Shown: positions 33,709 through 42,381 of the stretch, in pieces
How positions within the stretch are numbered: the stretch's first letter is position 1
Layout: every line of letters starts with the position of its first letter
Assembly: GCF_014648915.1 (NCBI RefSeq)
Contig: NZ_BMSA01000021.1
Span: 124,001-188,000 of the forward strand
Direction: 5' to 3'
DNA length: 64,000 nt
Origin: Streptomyces phaeofaciens
GTDB lineage: Bacteria > Actinomycetota > Actinomycetes > Streptomycetales > Streptomycetaceae
Notes under the pieces: model-generated
What the model saw: the letters and a program-made list of their open reading frames with translations, nothing else
The model's database searches: none
Told to the model about the DNA's origin: nothing
Translations under genes and position numbers: made by a program

Positions 33709-34377
33709 TCAGATGTAGCCTTCCCTGAGGGCATATGCCACGGCATGCGCCCGGTTCCGCAGATGCAGGCGTGTCGTGAGTCCGTGCATCACGTTCTTGA
33801 CGGTCCGTTCCGAGTAGGACAGCTTGCTGGCGATCTCTCCGGTGTCGAGGCCTTCGGCGACCAGGCGCAGGACGTCCACCTCCCGTGGCGCGAGCCCCAG
33901 CGAGGGCGCGCCCGGCCGCCCTGCCGCGCCCCGGTGCAGGGTGCCGACCTGGCTGATCAGCCGGCCGAGCAGATCGGCCGGCAGGTCGCCGTCGCCGCGC
34001 GAGGCCGCCAGCACCGCCTGCACCAGCCGGTGCGCGGTGGCCTCGCGGCGCCACACGATCGCCCCCACCCCGCACTCGATGACGTCGAGCAGTTCCGTCT
34101 CGCGGATCGTGCCGACGACGAGCACCGCACAGGTGCCCTCACCGCGCGAGATCCGCCGCAGCCGGGCCAGCGCCGCCTCGTCGAGGGTGTCCTCGATGAG
34201 CAGCGCGACCGTGCCGGGGGCCGCCGAGGGATCGTCGCGGAACTCGATCTCCGGCCGGCCGCGCAACTGGCTGACGGCGCCCTCGCGGGAGATCGGGTCC
34301 GGGGCCTGGACGGACACGGGGATGCGCCGGCGGGCCGTCGTGGTGCCGGTGTCCGGTGTCCGGGGTGAGCTGAGCAA
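33709..34377 (-). CDS. LuxR-type regulator with degenerate receiver domain
   Basis: The product has 222 residues if the TTG at 34377 is the start (GGGGGACT precedes it). Residues ~40-135 resemble a receiver fold ('GTCAVLVVGTIRETELLDVIECGVGAIVWR'), but the phosphate-accepting Asp and its acidic partners are not in the usual places. A full NarL/FixJ helix-turn-helix follows ('LAPREVDVLRLVAEGLDTGE', 'SERTVKNVMHGL'). It lies upstream of the DUF4255 and AAA+ genes on the same strand and divergent from the LAL regulator, so it probably controls the injection system. Confidence 0.85.
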   Translation of the reverse strand: MLSSPRTPDTGTTTARRRIPVSVQAPDPISREGAVSQLRGRPEIEFRDDPSAAPGTVALLIEDTLDEAALARLRRISRGEGTCAVLVVGTIRETELLDVIECGVGAIVWRREATAHRLVQAVLAASRGDGDLPADLLGRLISQVGTLHRGAAGRPGAPSLGLAPREVDVLRLVAEGLDTGEIASKLSYSERTVKNVMHGLTTRLHLRNRAHAVAYALREGYI

Positions 34378-34653
34378 CCGAGTCCCCCAGGGTCATGGGC
34401 CCGCCGTCCGGCGGGGACCGGTGGCGGGTGCGTCGCTTTCAGACTTCTGCGAACCGTGGGGCGGCCGCAATCGTGGAGCACCACGAGGCGGACCACGAGA
34501 GCAGCGGCCGCAGCACCACGGTGTCCCCGCATCACCGCAGGTCAGAAGGGTTCGTGGAGAGCGTGTACGGGGCATCGTGAGCCTCGCCACAGGGACGGTG
34601 TGGTCCGGTCCGCCGTCGTACACACCAGGGACGTCCGACAGCAGGAGGCAGAG
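34378..34653. promoter_or_regulatory. Shared upstream region of two eCIS regulators
   Basis: This 276-base gap separates two divergent regulator genes and should hold both promoters. Short inverted words such as CGTGG-agca-CCACG (near 34475) are present, but none is convincing as an operator. I see no coding potential on either strand. Confidence 0.4.
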
Positions 34654-37572
34654 ATGACCGGACCGCTGCGGGAACGCGACAACGCGCGGGCACTGCTCGC
34701 GGCCGAGACCGAACGGGCGCTGGCGGGCAGCGGCCGGCTCGTCCTGCTGCGCGGGGCCACGGGCACCGGCCGGTCGGCCCTGCTGGAGACCGCGGTGGCG
34801 CGGGCGGCCGAGCGCGGGCTGCGGGTGCTGCGCGCCCGCTGCTCCTCCGAGGACACCGCCGTCCCCTTCTCCGCCGTCCTCCATCTCCTGGGCCCGGTAC
34901 CGGAGTTCGCGGACGTGGCGCCCGGCCTGGACGACCGGGGCAGCGCGGCGCGGCTGTGGCGGCTGCTGCGGTCGTACGCCGCCGAGGGCCCGCTGGTCGT
35001 CGCCGTGGACGACGTCGACCTCGCCGACGACGCGTCGCGTCGCTGGTTCGTGGAGGCCGCCCGGCGCGTCGACCGATTACCGGTACTCCTGGTGGCCACC
35101 GAGCGCAGCCAGTACGACATCGACCCGGCGCCCGTCGGCCTCACCCACACCCTCTCCCCGTCCCTGGTCCGCACCCACACCCTGGCCCCGCTCACCGACA
35201 CCGCCGCCACCGGCCTGGTCCGGGCCGCCTTCCCCGCGGCCTCCGCCCGGTGGACGGCGGATCTCGTGCGCGCCGGGGCGGGCAGCCCCCTGCTGCTGCA
35301 CGCCCTCGTCGACGACCTCGGCGGCGCCCCGCCGGCCGCCGTGCCGGAGACGTGCGCCGCGCTGTACCCCGGCGCCTACCCGGCCGCCGTGTCCTGGTGG
35401 CTGGACACCGCGGGCCCGGCGACGGCGGAGGTGGCCCGCACCCTGGCGGCGCTGGAACAGACGGACGGACGCGCGGACGGACGCGCGGCTCACCGGACCG
35501 ACGGCCGGTCGGACGGCCCGACCGCCCGGCGGACCGAGGGCCGGGCGGACGGCCGTACCGACTGTCTGACCGACGGCCGTACGGACTGCCCGACCGACGG
35601 GCGGGCCGACTGCCTGGCCGACGGGTCGCCGTCCGCCCGGGTGCGGGAGACCGTCGACCCGCGCGCCGCCGCGCACGACGCCGCTCTCATCGCCGACGCC
35701 TGCGGGGCCGACCCCGCGCGGGTCGCCGGGTGGGTCACCGCGATGGCCCGCCTCGGACTGCTGCGCCCCGACCGCTCCGGCCGCCCCCGCTACGCGCACC
35801 CGCTCCTGCGGGACGCCGTCCTCGCCGGCTGGCCCGCCGCCCGCAGGCAGGACGCGCACCGGGCGGTCGCCGAGGCGATGCTGCGCCGCGGCGACCGGGC
35901 CGAGGCCGTGGCCCGGCAGCTGCTGGACAGCGCCCCCGTCGGCCTGCCCTGGGTGTCGCGCGTGCTGCGGGACGCCGTGACGGCGGCGGTGCGCGACACC
36001 CGCCCCGACGACGCCGTCCGGTATCTGCGCCGAGCCATCCAGGAGCCCGTCCCCGACGACACACGCCAACGGCTGCTGACCGAGCTGGGCTCCCTGGAGT
36101 ACGCCTCCGCGGACGCCCCGGCCGGTATCCCCCGGCTCGCCGAGGCGCTCGACCTGCCCGCCGAACCCCGCGACCGGGTCCGTACCGCCATCGCGCTCGG
36201 CACCGCCCTCGCGGGCCGCGGCGAGGTCCGTACGGCGGTGGAGATGCTGCACCGGCTGGAGGGCAGGCTGGCCGACCACCCCGAGCTGGCCCGCACCGTG
36301 CACACCGCGTCCACGCTCTTGTCCGACCAGGACCAGACCGTCCGTCAGGAGGCCTACCGCTGGCTCGTCGACACCGCCGAACACGCCCCGGAACTCGTCG
36401 GCGCGTCCGGCCAGGCGCTGCTCGTGCGGTACGCGGCGACGGCCGGGGAGGGTTCCGCGCAGGACGCGATGCGCCAGCTGCGCGCCCTGCTGACGGAGCC
36501 CTCCGACCCGCTCGCGGAGCCGTTCCTGCTGGGCACGGCCGCCGCCGTCGCGCAGTGGGCCGACCAGCTCGACGACGCGGAACGGCTCGTGGAGCGGGGC
36601 CTCGCCGGGCAGCGCCCCTCGCTGCTGCACCCGATGGAACAGGCCCTGGCGGACGTCCGCCTCGACATCGCCGCCGCCCGCGGCGCCTACGACACCGTGC
36701 TCGCCGCCCACCCCACCGCCCCCACCCGTCACACCGGCCCGTCCAACGCCGACGCGCACGCCCTGCTCGCGTTCGTCGAGACCGGCCGCACCGCGGAGGC
36801 CCGGCGGCTCGCCGACGGCTTCGACCTCAACGGGGCCGGCGACTCCTGGGAACTCAACCGCTTCCTCTACGCGCGGGGCGTGCTGCGGTTCACCGAGGGG
36901 GACGTCACCGGAGCCCTGCACGACTTCCTGGAGTGCGGCCGCCGCCAGTCCGCCCGCGCGGTGTTCAGCCCGGTCGTCACCCCGTGGCGGACGGCGGCCG
37001 CGGAATGCCGGCTGGCCCTCGGCAGCCCCCAGGAGGCGTTGGTCCTCGCGGAGGAGGAACTGCGGCTGGCCCGCGTCTGGAACACCCCGCGCACGGTCGG
37101 GCGGGCACTGCGTGTCCTGGGCCGGGCCACCCGGGGGCGGCGCGGGCTGGAGCTGGGCGAGGAGGCGGTGGCCGTCCTGCGGGAGTCACCGGCCGAGGCC
37201 GAGCTGGTCGCCTCGCTCCTCGCGCACGGATTCCAGCTGATCGCCTCCGGCGAGCGGGCCCGTGGCCGCGACCAGCTCCGCGAGGGCGCCGAACGCGCCG
37301 AACGGCTGGGCAGCGTCCGGCTGCTGACCTACGCCGAGCACGCCCTGCGCACCGCGGGGGCCCGCCGCTCCACCTCGGCCCACACCGGCTCCGCCGCCCT
37401 GACCGGCAGCGAGCGCCGGATCGCCGAGCTGGCCGCGGACGGCCGGACGAACACGGAGATAGCGCAGGCCCTGCACGTGGCCCGCCGCACCGTCGAGACC
37501 CATCTCACCAGCGCCTACCGGAAGCTGGGGATCAGGAAGAGAGGTGAACTGAAGGCGGCGCTGGCGGAGTGA
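34654..37572 (+). CDS. LAL-type AAA/TPR/LuxR transcriptional regulator next to eCIS
   Basis: The 972-residue protein starts at an ATG with GCAGGAGG upstream. The N-terminal ATPase has the P-loop 'GATGTGRS' (34-41) with Arg40 where Lys is normal, and Walker B 'LVVAVDDVDLAD'. Residues ~270-326 are a low-complexity DGR-type insertion ('TDGRSDGPTARRTEGRADGR'). A winged-helix part and a long TPR-like region follow (~370-890). A C-terminal LuxR helix-turn-helix ends the protein ('LTGSERRIAELAADGRTNTE', 'ARRTVETHLTSAYRKLG'). It probably regulates the injection-system locus, judging from its divergent position. Confidence 0.88.
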   Translation: MTGPLRERDNARALLAAETERALAGSGRLVLLRGATGTGRSALLETAVARAAERGLRVLRARCSSEDTAVPFSAVLHLLGPVPEFADVAPGLDDRGSAARLWRLLRSYAAEGPLVVAVDDVDLADDASRRWFVEAARRVDRLPVLLVATERSQYDIDPAPVGLTHTLSPSLVRTHTLAPLTDTAATGLVRAAFPAASARWTADLVRAGAGSPLLLHALVDDLGGAPPAAVPETCAALYPGAYPAAVSWWLDTAGPATAEVARTLAALEQTDGRADGRAAHRTDGRSDGPTARRTEGRADGRTDCLTDGRTDCPTDGRADCLADGSPSARVRETVDPRAAAHDAALIADACGADPARVAGWVTAMARLGLLRPDRSGRPRYAHPLLRDAVLAGWPAARRQDAHRAVAEAMLRRGDRAEAVARQLLDSAPVGLPWVSRVLRDAVTAAVRDTRPDDAVRYLRRAIQEPVPDDTRQRLLTELGSLEYASADAPAGIPRLAEALDLPAEPRDRVRTAIALGTALAGRGEVRTAVEMLHRLEGRLADHPELARTVHTASTLLSDQDQTVRQEAYRWLVDTAEHAPELVGASGQALLVRYAATAGEGSAQDAMRQLRALLTEPSDPLAEPFLLGTAAAVAQWADQLDDAERLVERGLAGQRPSLLHPMEQALADVRLDIAAARGAYDTVLAAHPTAPTRHTGPSNADAHALLAFVETGRTAEARRLADGFDLNGAGDSWELNRFLYARGVLRFTEGDVTGALHDFLECGRRQSARAVFSPVVTPWRTAAAECRLALGSPQEALVLAEEELRLARVWNTPRTVGRALRVLGRATRGRRGLELGEEAVAVLRESPAEAELVASLLAHGFQLIASGERARGRDQLREGAERAERLGSVRLLTYAEHALRTAGARRSTSAHTGSAALTGSERRIAELAADGRTNTEIAQALHVARRTVETHLTSAYRKLGIRKRGELKAALAE

Positions 37573-37617
37573 GGGCCGGCGGGGCCCGTTGTCAGTGGCG
37601 GCGCGTACGGTTTTTCC

Positions 37618-38301
37618 ATGGTCGACGAGACATGGACGGGCGTACGGCGGCGTGTCGCGGAGCTGGGCTCCCGCGAGGCGAGCCGTGAGGTGTTCGGGGC
37701 GTTCGGGCACGGCTGGGCGTTGGACGAGCCTCTCACCGAGGCGGAGGTCGCCGACCTGGAGGCGCAGGTCGGAGTGCGGCTGCCGGAGGGGTACCGGTCC
37801 TTCCTGCGGCACGTCGGCGCGGGCGGCGCGGGCCCCGCGTACGGCGTCTTCCCCCTCCGGCGGGTGGACGGCCGTTGGCGCTGGGAGGGCGACGGCGCGG
37901 ACCTGGCCGACCTGACCCTGCTCGCCCGGCCGTTCCCCGAGCACGGCCCGGACCCCGAGCTCGTCGACGCCCTCCTCGCCGAACAGCCCGACGAGGAGAC
38001 CTTCGACGACATGGACGCCTTCGACGAGGCGTACGAGGCGTGGCAGGAGCGCTGGTACGACGGCCCGCTGTTCGCCCCCGAGCGGACCGCCGGCGCGATA
38101 CCGATCTGCCACCTGGGCTGCGCCCAGCGCGAGTGGCTCGTCGTCACCGGCGTCCACCGCGGCACGGTCTGGTCCGACCCTCGCTGCGACGACGCGGACC
38201 TCGAACCCCTCCGCGAGCCCGACGGCACCCCGACGACGTTCACCCGCTGGTACCTGGACTGGCTGGAGAAGGCGGAGACCGGGCCTTCGGCCGTGCGGTG
38301 A
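37618..38301 (+). CDS. SMI1/KNR4 family protein
   Basis: The 227-residue protein shows the SUKH/SMI1 core 'LTEAEVADLEAQVGVRLPEGYRSFL' and the later 'IPICHLGCAQREWLVVTG', with a Trp-rich C-terminus ('WYLDWLEKAE'). Many SUKH proteins are immunity proteins for polymorphic toxins; others act in wall or cell-cycle control. No toxin gene is adjacent; the nearest toxin-delivery genes are those of the injection system upstream. Its stop directly abuts the stop of the convergent Uma2 gene. Confidence 0.85.
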   Translation: MVDETWTGVRRRVAELGSREASREVFGAFGHGWALDEPLTEAEVADLEAQVGVRLPEGYRSFLRHVGAGGAGPAYGVFPLRRVDGRWRWEGDGADLADLTLLARPFPEHGPDPELVDALLAEQPDEETFDDMDAFDEAYEAWQERWYDGPLFAPERTAGAIPICHLGCAQREWLVVTGVHRGTVWSDPRCDDADLEPLREPDGTPTTFTRWYLDWLEKAETGPSAVR

Positions 38302-38895
38302 TCAGGGGGTGTAGCGGGGGAGGTTCTCGGTGGAGATGCTCCAGTCCCCGATGGTGACGTCCTCCCCGTAGACGAAGTCCTTACGGGTGGCGTAGCGGGG
38401 GCCGTCGGGGGTGGGGTGGATATCGGTGAGGACGGCGCCCGTCCCGGTACGGGGATCGAAGATCGCGTAGACGGGGACACCGATCAGGGGATAGTCGCGC
38501 AACTTGGTGACCCAGTCGTTGTCCGGGTTGGAGCGGGAGACGATCTCGACGGCGGCGATGAGCGTACGGGGGTCGAAGGACCCCTCTCCCTCCATGTCGG
38601 CCTCGGCGATCACCATGATGTCGGGGCGGCGCATGATGCCCTCTGGTTCCACCTCGACATCAGGCTCGCCCGTGTGGGCCACGATCTCCTCGGGCATGAC
38701 CTTCTCCAGGCGTTTCCGGAGACGGAGTGCGGTGAGTTCATGCGGCCGCACCGGCGACATCATGTCGAGGACGATCCCTTCCTTGGTGATTTCGAACTTT
38801 CCGGGGAGGGTGCCGTCCGTGGACTCCACGAAGTCGCGCATGGCCCGGTAGAGGAGGGAGGCGCCTTGCTGCGCGTCGTCCGGGGCGATGGTCAT
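38302..38895 (-). CDS. Uma2 family (DUF820) restriction-fold protein
   Basis: The 197-residue protein has an ATG at 38895 preceded by GAGGAG. The PD-(D/E)XK core is visible as 'IMRRPDIMVI', 'LIAAVEIVSRSNPDNDWVTKLRDY' and 'GVPVYAIFDPRTG'. Uma2/DUF820 proteins are abundant in actinobacteria and cyanobacteria and are taken to be nuclease-like; the role is unknown. No methylase or transposase partner is nearby. Confidence 0.85.
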   Translation of the reverse strand: MTIAPDDAQQGASLLYRAMRDFVESTDGTLPGKFEITKEGIVLDMMSPVRPHELTALRLRKRLEKVMPEEIVAHTGEPDVEVEPEGIMRRPDIMVIAEADMEGEGSFDPRTLIAAVEIVSRSNPDNDWVTKLRDYPLIGVPVYAIFDPRTGTGAVLTDIHPTPDGPRYATRKDFVYGEDVTIGDWSISTENLPRYTP

Positions 38896-38939
38896 GGCGC
38901 TCGCTCCTCGTCTGTGCCCAGGGGCAAGGATCGTCACGT

Positions 38940-39779
38940 TCATGCTAGGCGGCCTCCGGGAGGAAAGGGTCGGCAGGCACGGCACCGTCCGGGTTCGGGT
39001 GCGCGGAAGGCTCGGTCGCATCCGTCGCAGTTCCGCAGCGGGTGGCGGTCGGCCGGGGGTGGTGCGGGTGGGCGGAAGGGGGGTGGGGGTGGGAGCTGGG
39101 CCGTGAGGCGGTGGGCCAGGAGGGCGGCGGGGCGGCGCAAGGGATCCTGCGGGAGATCCCTGGTCAGGGCCTCGCGTACGGCGGTGGGGGTCAGGTCGCG
39201 TTCCAGCCAGGCGGCTACGCCGGGGGCGAGGTGTTCGGCGTCGGTCGCTGAGAGCAGCAGACGGGGGTCGTGGCCGCGGAGGCCGGCGAGGAGGTCGACG
39301 GCCTGGTGGAGGAGGGCCGGGGCGGGGTACGACGGCCGGGGTACGGCGGGGAGAGCGGCCTTACGGGGCTCCGGTGGGCGCTTGCGCGGGGCGGGGGTGG
39401 GCTCGTCCCGGTGGCCGGGGCGGTTGCAGGAGATCGTGCGGGTGATGATCCGGCCGCCGGGGATCCGCTCCCGCTCGCGGCGCAGGTAGCCGTGGGTCTC
39501 CAGCTCGCGCAGCGCCCCGGCGATACGGGTCGTGCCCTCGGGGAAGCGGGCGGCGAGCGACTTGATGTCGACGCGGGCGCCCTTGGGCAGCGACTGGATG
39601 TGGACACCGAGCCCGATCGCCAGGAGGGACAGCTCCTCGTGCTGGGCGAGGTGGTTGCCGATCACCGTGAAGCGGGTGGTGTGGCGGGCGTTGTCGTGGG
39701 ACACACCCGCGTGCGGGTGGTTTTTGCCCGGATTACGGGACGTGCGGTGGTGGCGCGCGCTAGGGTTTTCCGTGTCCAT
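38940..39779 (-). CDS. Winged-helix DNA-binding protein
   Basis: The 279-residue protein has a disordered N-terminal ~35 residues. A winged-helix segment follows (~45-120: 'SLLAIGLGVHIQSLPKGARVDIKSLAARF', 'TTRIAGALRELETHGYLRRER'). The Pro-rich C-terminal part contains 'ALLAHRLTAQLPPPPPFRPP' and ends in a zinc-binding knuckle (C-x2-C and C-x2-C in 'CDGCDRAF' and 'CRACRPF'). This is a common streptomycete family ('helix-turn-helix domain-containing') whose targets are unknown. Confidence 0.8.
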   Translation of the reverse strand: MDTENPSARHHRTSRNPGKNHPHAGVSHDNARHTTRFTVIGNHLAQHEELSLLAIGLGVHIQSLPKGARVDIKSLAARFPEGTTRIAGALRELETHGYLRRERERIPGGRIITRTISCNRPGHRDEPTPAPRKRPPEPRKAALPAVPRPSYPAPALLHQAVDLLAGLRGHDPRLLLSATDAEHLAPGVAAWLERDLTPTAVREALTRDLPQDPLRRPAALLAHRLTAQLPPPPPFRPPAPPPADRHPLRNCDGCDRAFRAPEPGRCRACRPFPPGGRLA

Positions 39780-39935
39780 CGGGAAGTTGGCCTTCCTCGG
39801 TGGTCAGGCCCTCGCATTGGGATTCGCAGTCCCGGCGGGGGCCGTCGCATTTTCGGCCGCATGTCTGCGGTGGTGCTCGGTCGCGCTGAGCGTAAGGCAG
39901 GCAACCCCTCCCAAATCCAGTTGAGTTGGGCATAT

Positions 39936-40469
39936 TCACTCGCCCGAGTGAGTTTGATCAGCGGGCGGGAGGGGTGGGGCTTGGTGGGGTCCTTTCACCT
40001 CGGTTCTTGCGGGAAAGAGACCGCCCGTGGCACCGGAGCACGGGTTCCCGGGTTCCGGTGCCAGACGCACTTCCGCCCACACCGTCTTGCGTGGCCGCAG
40101 CCCCTCGAACACCCCCCAGCGGTCGGCCAACGCGTCCACGAGGAGCAGGCCCCGGCCCGACGCGGCGTCCTCCGTGGGCTGCCGGAGGCTCGGCATCCGG
40201 TCACCGCGCGTGTCCGTGACCTCGATGCGGAGGGTGTCGCCGATGACGTAGAGGAGGAGGCCGAAGTCCCGTCCGGGGACGCGTCCGTGGGTGACCGCGT
40301 TGGCCGCCAGCTCGGCCACGATGTACTCCGCCGGGTCCAAAGGGAGTCCCCAGAAGCGGAGTTGTTCGGCCGCCATCAGCCGGGCGAGACGGGCTCCGCG
40401 AGGGGTGGGGGACAGACGCACGTCGAAGTTGCGGAGGGGGGAGTCGAGTTGGGGGGATTTCCGAATCAC
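39936..40469 (-). CDS. Anti-sigma-factor-like ATP-binding protein (HATPase_c, RsbW type)
   Basis: The 177-residue protein is a GHKL ATPase of the RsbW type: N box 'EYIVAELAANAVTHG', G1 box 'IEVTDTRGDRMP' and G2 box 'GRGLLLVDALADRWG'. The C-terminal ~40 residues are disordered. It is divergent from an XRE/DUF5753 plus DUF397 pair, a very common streptomycete arrangement of unknown signalling function. It may bind a sigma factor or an anti-anti-sigma protein. Confidence 0.88.
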   Translation of the reverse strand: MIRKSPQLDSPLRNFDVRLSPTPRGARLARLMAAEQLRFWGLPLDPAEYIVAELAANAVTHGRVPGRDFGLLLYVIGDTLRIEVTDTRGDRMPSLRQPTEDAASGRGLLLVDALADRWGVFEGLRPRKTVWAEVRLAPEPGNPCSGATGGLFPARTEVKGPHQAPPLPPADQTHSGE

Positions 40470-40592
40470 GTCACTTAGCGTGGCCGTCCGTGCTTACCGT
40501 GAACAGTGACACGGCGGTTGCGTACGGTGACTGTCCGTGCGTTGTCCGGTGGTGTCCGGGCTTGTCGGGGACGGTGGAGCGGAGGGCGCGGG

Positions 40593-41438
40593 ATGGCACA
40601 GGTGGACGAGCCGGGTTGGGAGGTGGACCCGGACGACGAGTGGGGCGTCGCGGTCGTCGCCACGGTGGGACGGCAGGTGAAACTGCGTCGCGAGGCCGTG
40701 GGGATGCGGGCCGCCGACTTCGGCCAGAAGGTCGGTTACGGCGAGGACATGGTCTACAAGATCGAGGGCGGGAAGCGGATCCCCCGGCCCGAGTTCCTGG
40801 ACAGGGCGGACGAGGTGCTGGGGGCGGGCGGGTTGCTCTCGGCGATGAAGGAGGACGTCAAGAGGGTCCAGTATCCGAAGAAGGTGCGGGAACTGGCTGA
40901 ACTGGAGGCCAGGGCGGCTGAGATGGGTGTGTACGTGGGGCTGAGCATCCACGGCCTGTTGCAGACGCCGGAACACGCACGCGCCCTCTTCGAAGTGTCC
41001 CAGTCCGCCTATTCGGAAGCCGAGTTGGAGCGGCTGGTGGCCGCACGTACGGGACGTCGGTCGATCTTCGAACGGGATCCGGCGCCGATGCTCAGCTTCG
41101 TTCAGGAAGAGATGAGCCTGCGCCGAAGGGTTGGAGGCACAATGGTGTGGCGCCGACAGCTCGAACACCTGTTGGAGGTGGCGGGGTTGCGCAACGTCAC
41201 CCTTCAGGTGATGCCGACGGACTCCGGGGCCCACCCCGGACTGAGCGGCAAGATCGAGGTGCTGAAGTTCGAGGACGGTACGGCGGTGGGGCGCTCCGAC
41301 GGCGCGTTCAACGGGCGCCCGACCTCTGAGCCGAAGCAGCTCCGCATCCTGGAGCTTCGGTACAGCACCATCAGGGCCCAGGCTCTCTCGCCACGGGAGT
41401 CGACAGCCTTCATCGAGCAACTGCTGGGAGAGACATGA
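40593..41438 (+). CDS. XRE-family regulator with DUF5753 sensor domain
   Basis: From the ATG at 40593 (GGAGGG 6 bases upstream) the protein has 281 residues. An XRE helix-turn-helix (~15-80: 'LRREAVGMRAADFGQKVGYG', 'YKIEGGKRIPRPEFL') is followed by DUF5753 (~100-280: 'GLLQTPEHARALFEV', 'LEVAGLRNVTLQVMP'). This family pairs with DUF397 proteins, as here, with a 4-base overlap, and takes part in developmental control (BldB/WhiJ-type pairs). Confidence 0.9.
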   Translation: MAQVDEPGWEVDPDDEWGVAVVATVGRQVKLRREAVGMRAADFGQKVGYGEDMVYKIEGGKRIPRPEFLDRADEVLGAGGLLSAMKEDVKRVQYPKKVRELAELEARAAEMGVYVGLSIHGLLQTPEHARALFEVSQSAYSEAELERLVAARTGRRSIFERDPAPMLSFVQEEMSLRRRVGGTMVWRRQLEHLLEVAGLRNVTLQVMPTDSGAHPGLSGKIEVLKFEDGTAVGRSDGAFNGRPTSEPKQLRILELRYSTIRAQALSPRESTAFIEQLLGET

Positions 41439-41623
41439 GCCAGGACTTGGTGTGGTTCAAGAGCAGCTACAGCGACGGCCCCGAGGGCGACTCCTGCGTA
41501 GTAGTAGCCGTCGCCCCCACCAGCATCCACATCCGTGACTCCAAGAACGACCCCGAAACGGGCCCCCGCTTCCAGGTCGCCTCCGCCGCGTGGGCGGAGT
41601 TCCTCGCGCACGCCGCCCGGTGA
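41435..41623 (+). CDS. DUF397 protein
   Basis: The 62-residue protein has the full DUF397 pattern: 'WFKSSYSDGPEGDSCVVVA', 'IHIRDSKNDPETGPRFQV' and 'AWAEFLAHA'. It overlaps the XRE/DUF5753 gene by ATGA, so the two are translationally coupled. In known pairs the small protein modulates the partner's DNA binding. Confidence 0.95.
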   Translation: MSQDLVWFKSSYSDGPEGDSCVVVAVAPTSIHIRDSKNDPETGPRFQVASAAWAEFLAHAAR

Positions 41624-41949
41624 AGTACGCCGTCCACACGCTGGCGCACCTGCTGATCGGGCTCCCGGCCGCCGTCGCCCTGCTCTGCGCGCGCTGGTAC
41701 GTCGCGCACGGGCACTGCGGCACGGAGGACCTCCGGCTCCCCGGGCTGGACAACTGCACGTACGACCAGATCGAGGACAGCGGGTTCGTGCTGATCGGGC
41801 TGATCCTGTTCGGCGTCGTCAGCGGGCTCCTGCTGCTCCTCTACGACTACCTCCGGCCCCGCCTCGCCGAACGCCCGCTCATGCCCCGCCTGCTGACCCT
41901 GCCCGCGGTCCTGCTGCCGTACGCCGTGTACGTGGCGAACGCCGGTTGA
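41620..41949 (+). CDS. Small membrane protein
   Basis: A GTG overlapping the DUF397 stop (GTGA) starts a 109-residue protein with three likely membrane helices ('LLIGLPAAVALLCARWYV', 'GFVLIGLILFGVVSGLLLLLY', 'LLTLPAVLLPYAVYVANAG') and two Cys in the outer loop ('HCGTEDL', 'NCTYDQ'), which may pair. The family is not recognised. Coupling suggests a role with the XRE/DUF397 pair. Confidence 0.75.
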   Translation: MKYAVHTLAHLLIGLPAAVALLCARWYVAHGHCGTEDLRLPGLDNCTYDQIEDSGFVLIGLILFGVVSGLLLLLYDYLRPRLAERPLMPRLLTLPAVLLPYAVYVANAG

Positions 41950-42381
41950 TCACGGCGCCGCCGTGTACCGCGCCAGCACCCCCAGCTCCCCCTCGTCCAG
42001 TCGCCGCAGGCACCGTTCCGCCAGGTCGTAGGCGACGAGGGTGCTGACGCAGGTGCAGTACGTGCGGGAGCCGCGCGTGATGTGGCTGATCAGGTGGAAG
42101 GAGGCACGGCGGACCGAGGTGACCGTGGTGCGGATGGTGACCGGTTCCGGTTCGGGGACCAGGGGCTCGGTGTAGTCGAGTTCGTGGCGGGCGTAGACGA
42201 TGCTGGGGCGGATCTCCTGGCCGGGGCGGCCCTGCTGGAGGTAGAGGAGGTCCATGTGGGCGTCCTGGACCATCTCCAGGAGGCGGACGTTGTTCACATG
42301 GTTGAAGGAGTCCAGGTCGCTCATGCGGACCGGGCGGCTGTAGAGGTGCGGCCGGGTCGCGGACGCCAGGGTCTGGGTCAA
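41950..42381 (-). CDS. Hot-dog fold acyl-CoA thioesterase
   Basis: The 143-residue protein uses a TTG start that overlaps the upstream stop, with GAGG 7 bases before. The 4-hydroxybenzoyl-CoA thioesterase signature is visible: 'RPVRMSDLDSFNHVNNVRLLEMVQDA', with the catalytic Asp in 'SDLDSFNHVNN', then 'HELDYTEPLV' and 'SFHLISHITRG'. It is coupled to the glycosyltransferase gene, so its substrate may be an acyl-CoA used in the same lipid or glycoside pathway. Confidence 0.85.
   Translation of the reverse strand: MTQTLASATRPHLYSRPVRMSDLDSFNHVNNVRLLEMVQDAHMDLLYLQQGRPGQEIRPSIVYARHELDYTEPLVPEPEPVTIRTTVTSVRRASFHLISHITRGSRTYCTCVSTLVAYDLAERCLRRLDEGELGVLARYTAAP

Noticed and set aside
38302-39779. Uma2 and HTH genes as part of a restriction or mobile element
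   Set aside because: There is no methyltransferase, transposase, terminal repeat or composition change. Both families are common single genes in Streptomyces.
39936-39951. Palindrome TCACTCG-CC-CGAGTGA as an operator
   Set aside because: It lies at the last codons and stop of the anti-sigma-like gene, has only a 7-bp arm, and has no promoter nearby; chance or a weak transcript end is more likely.
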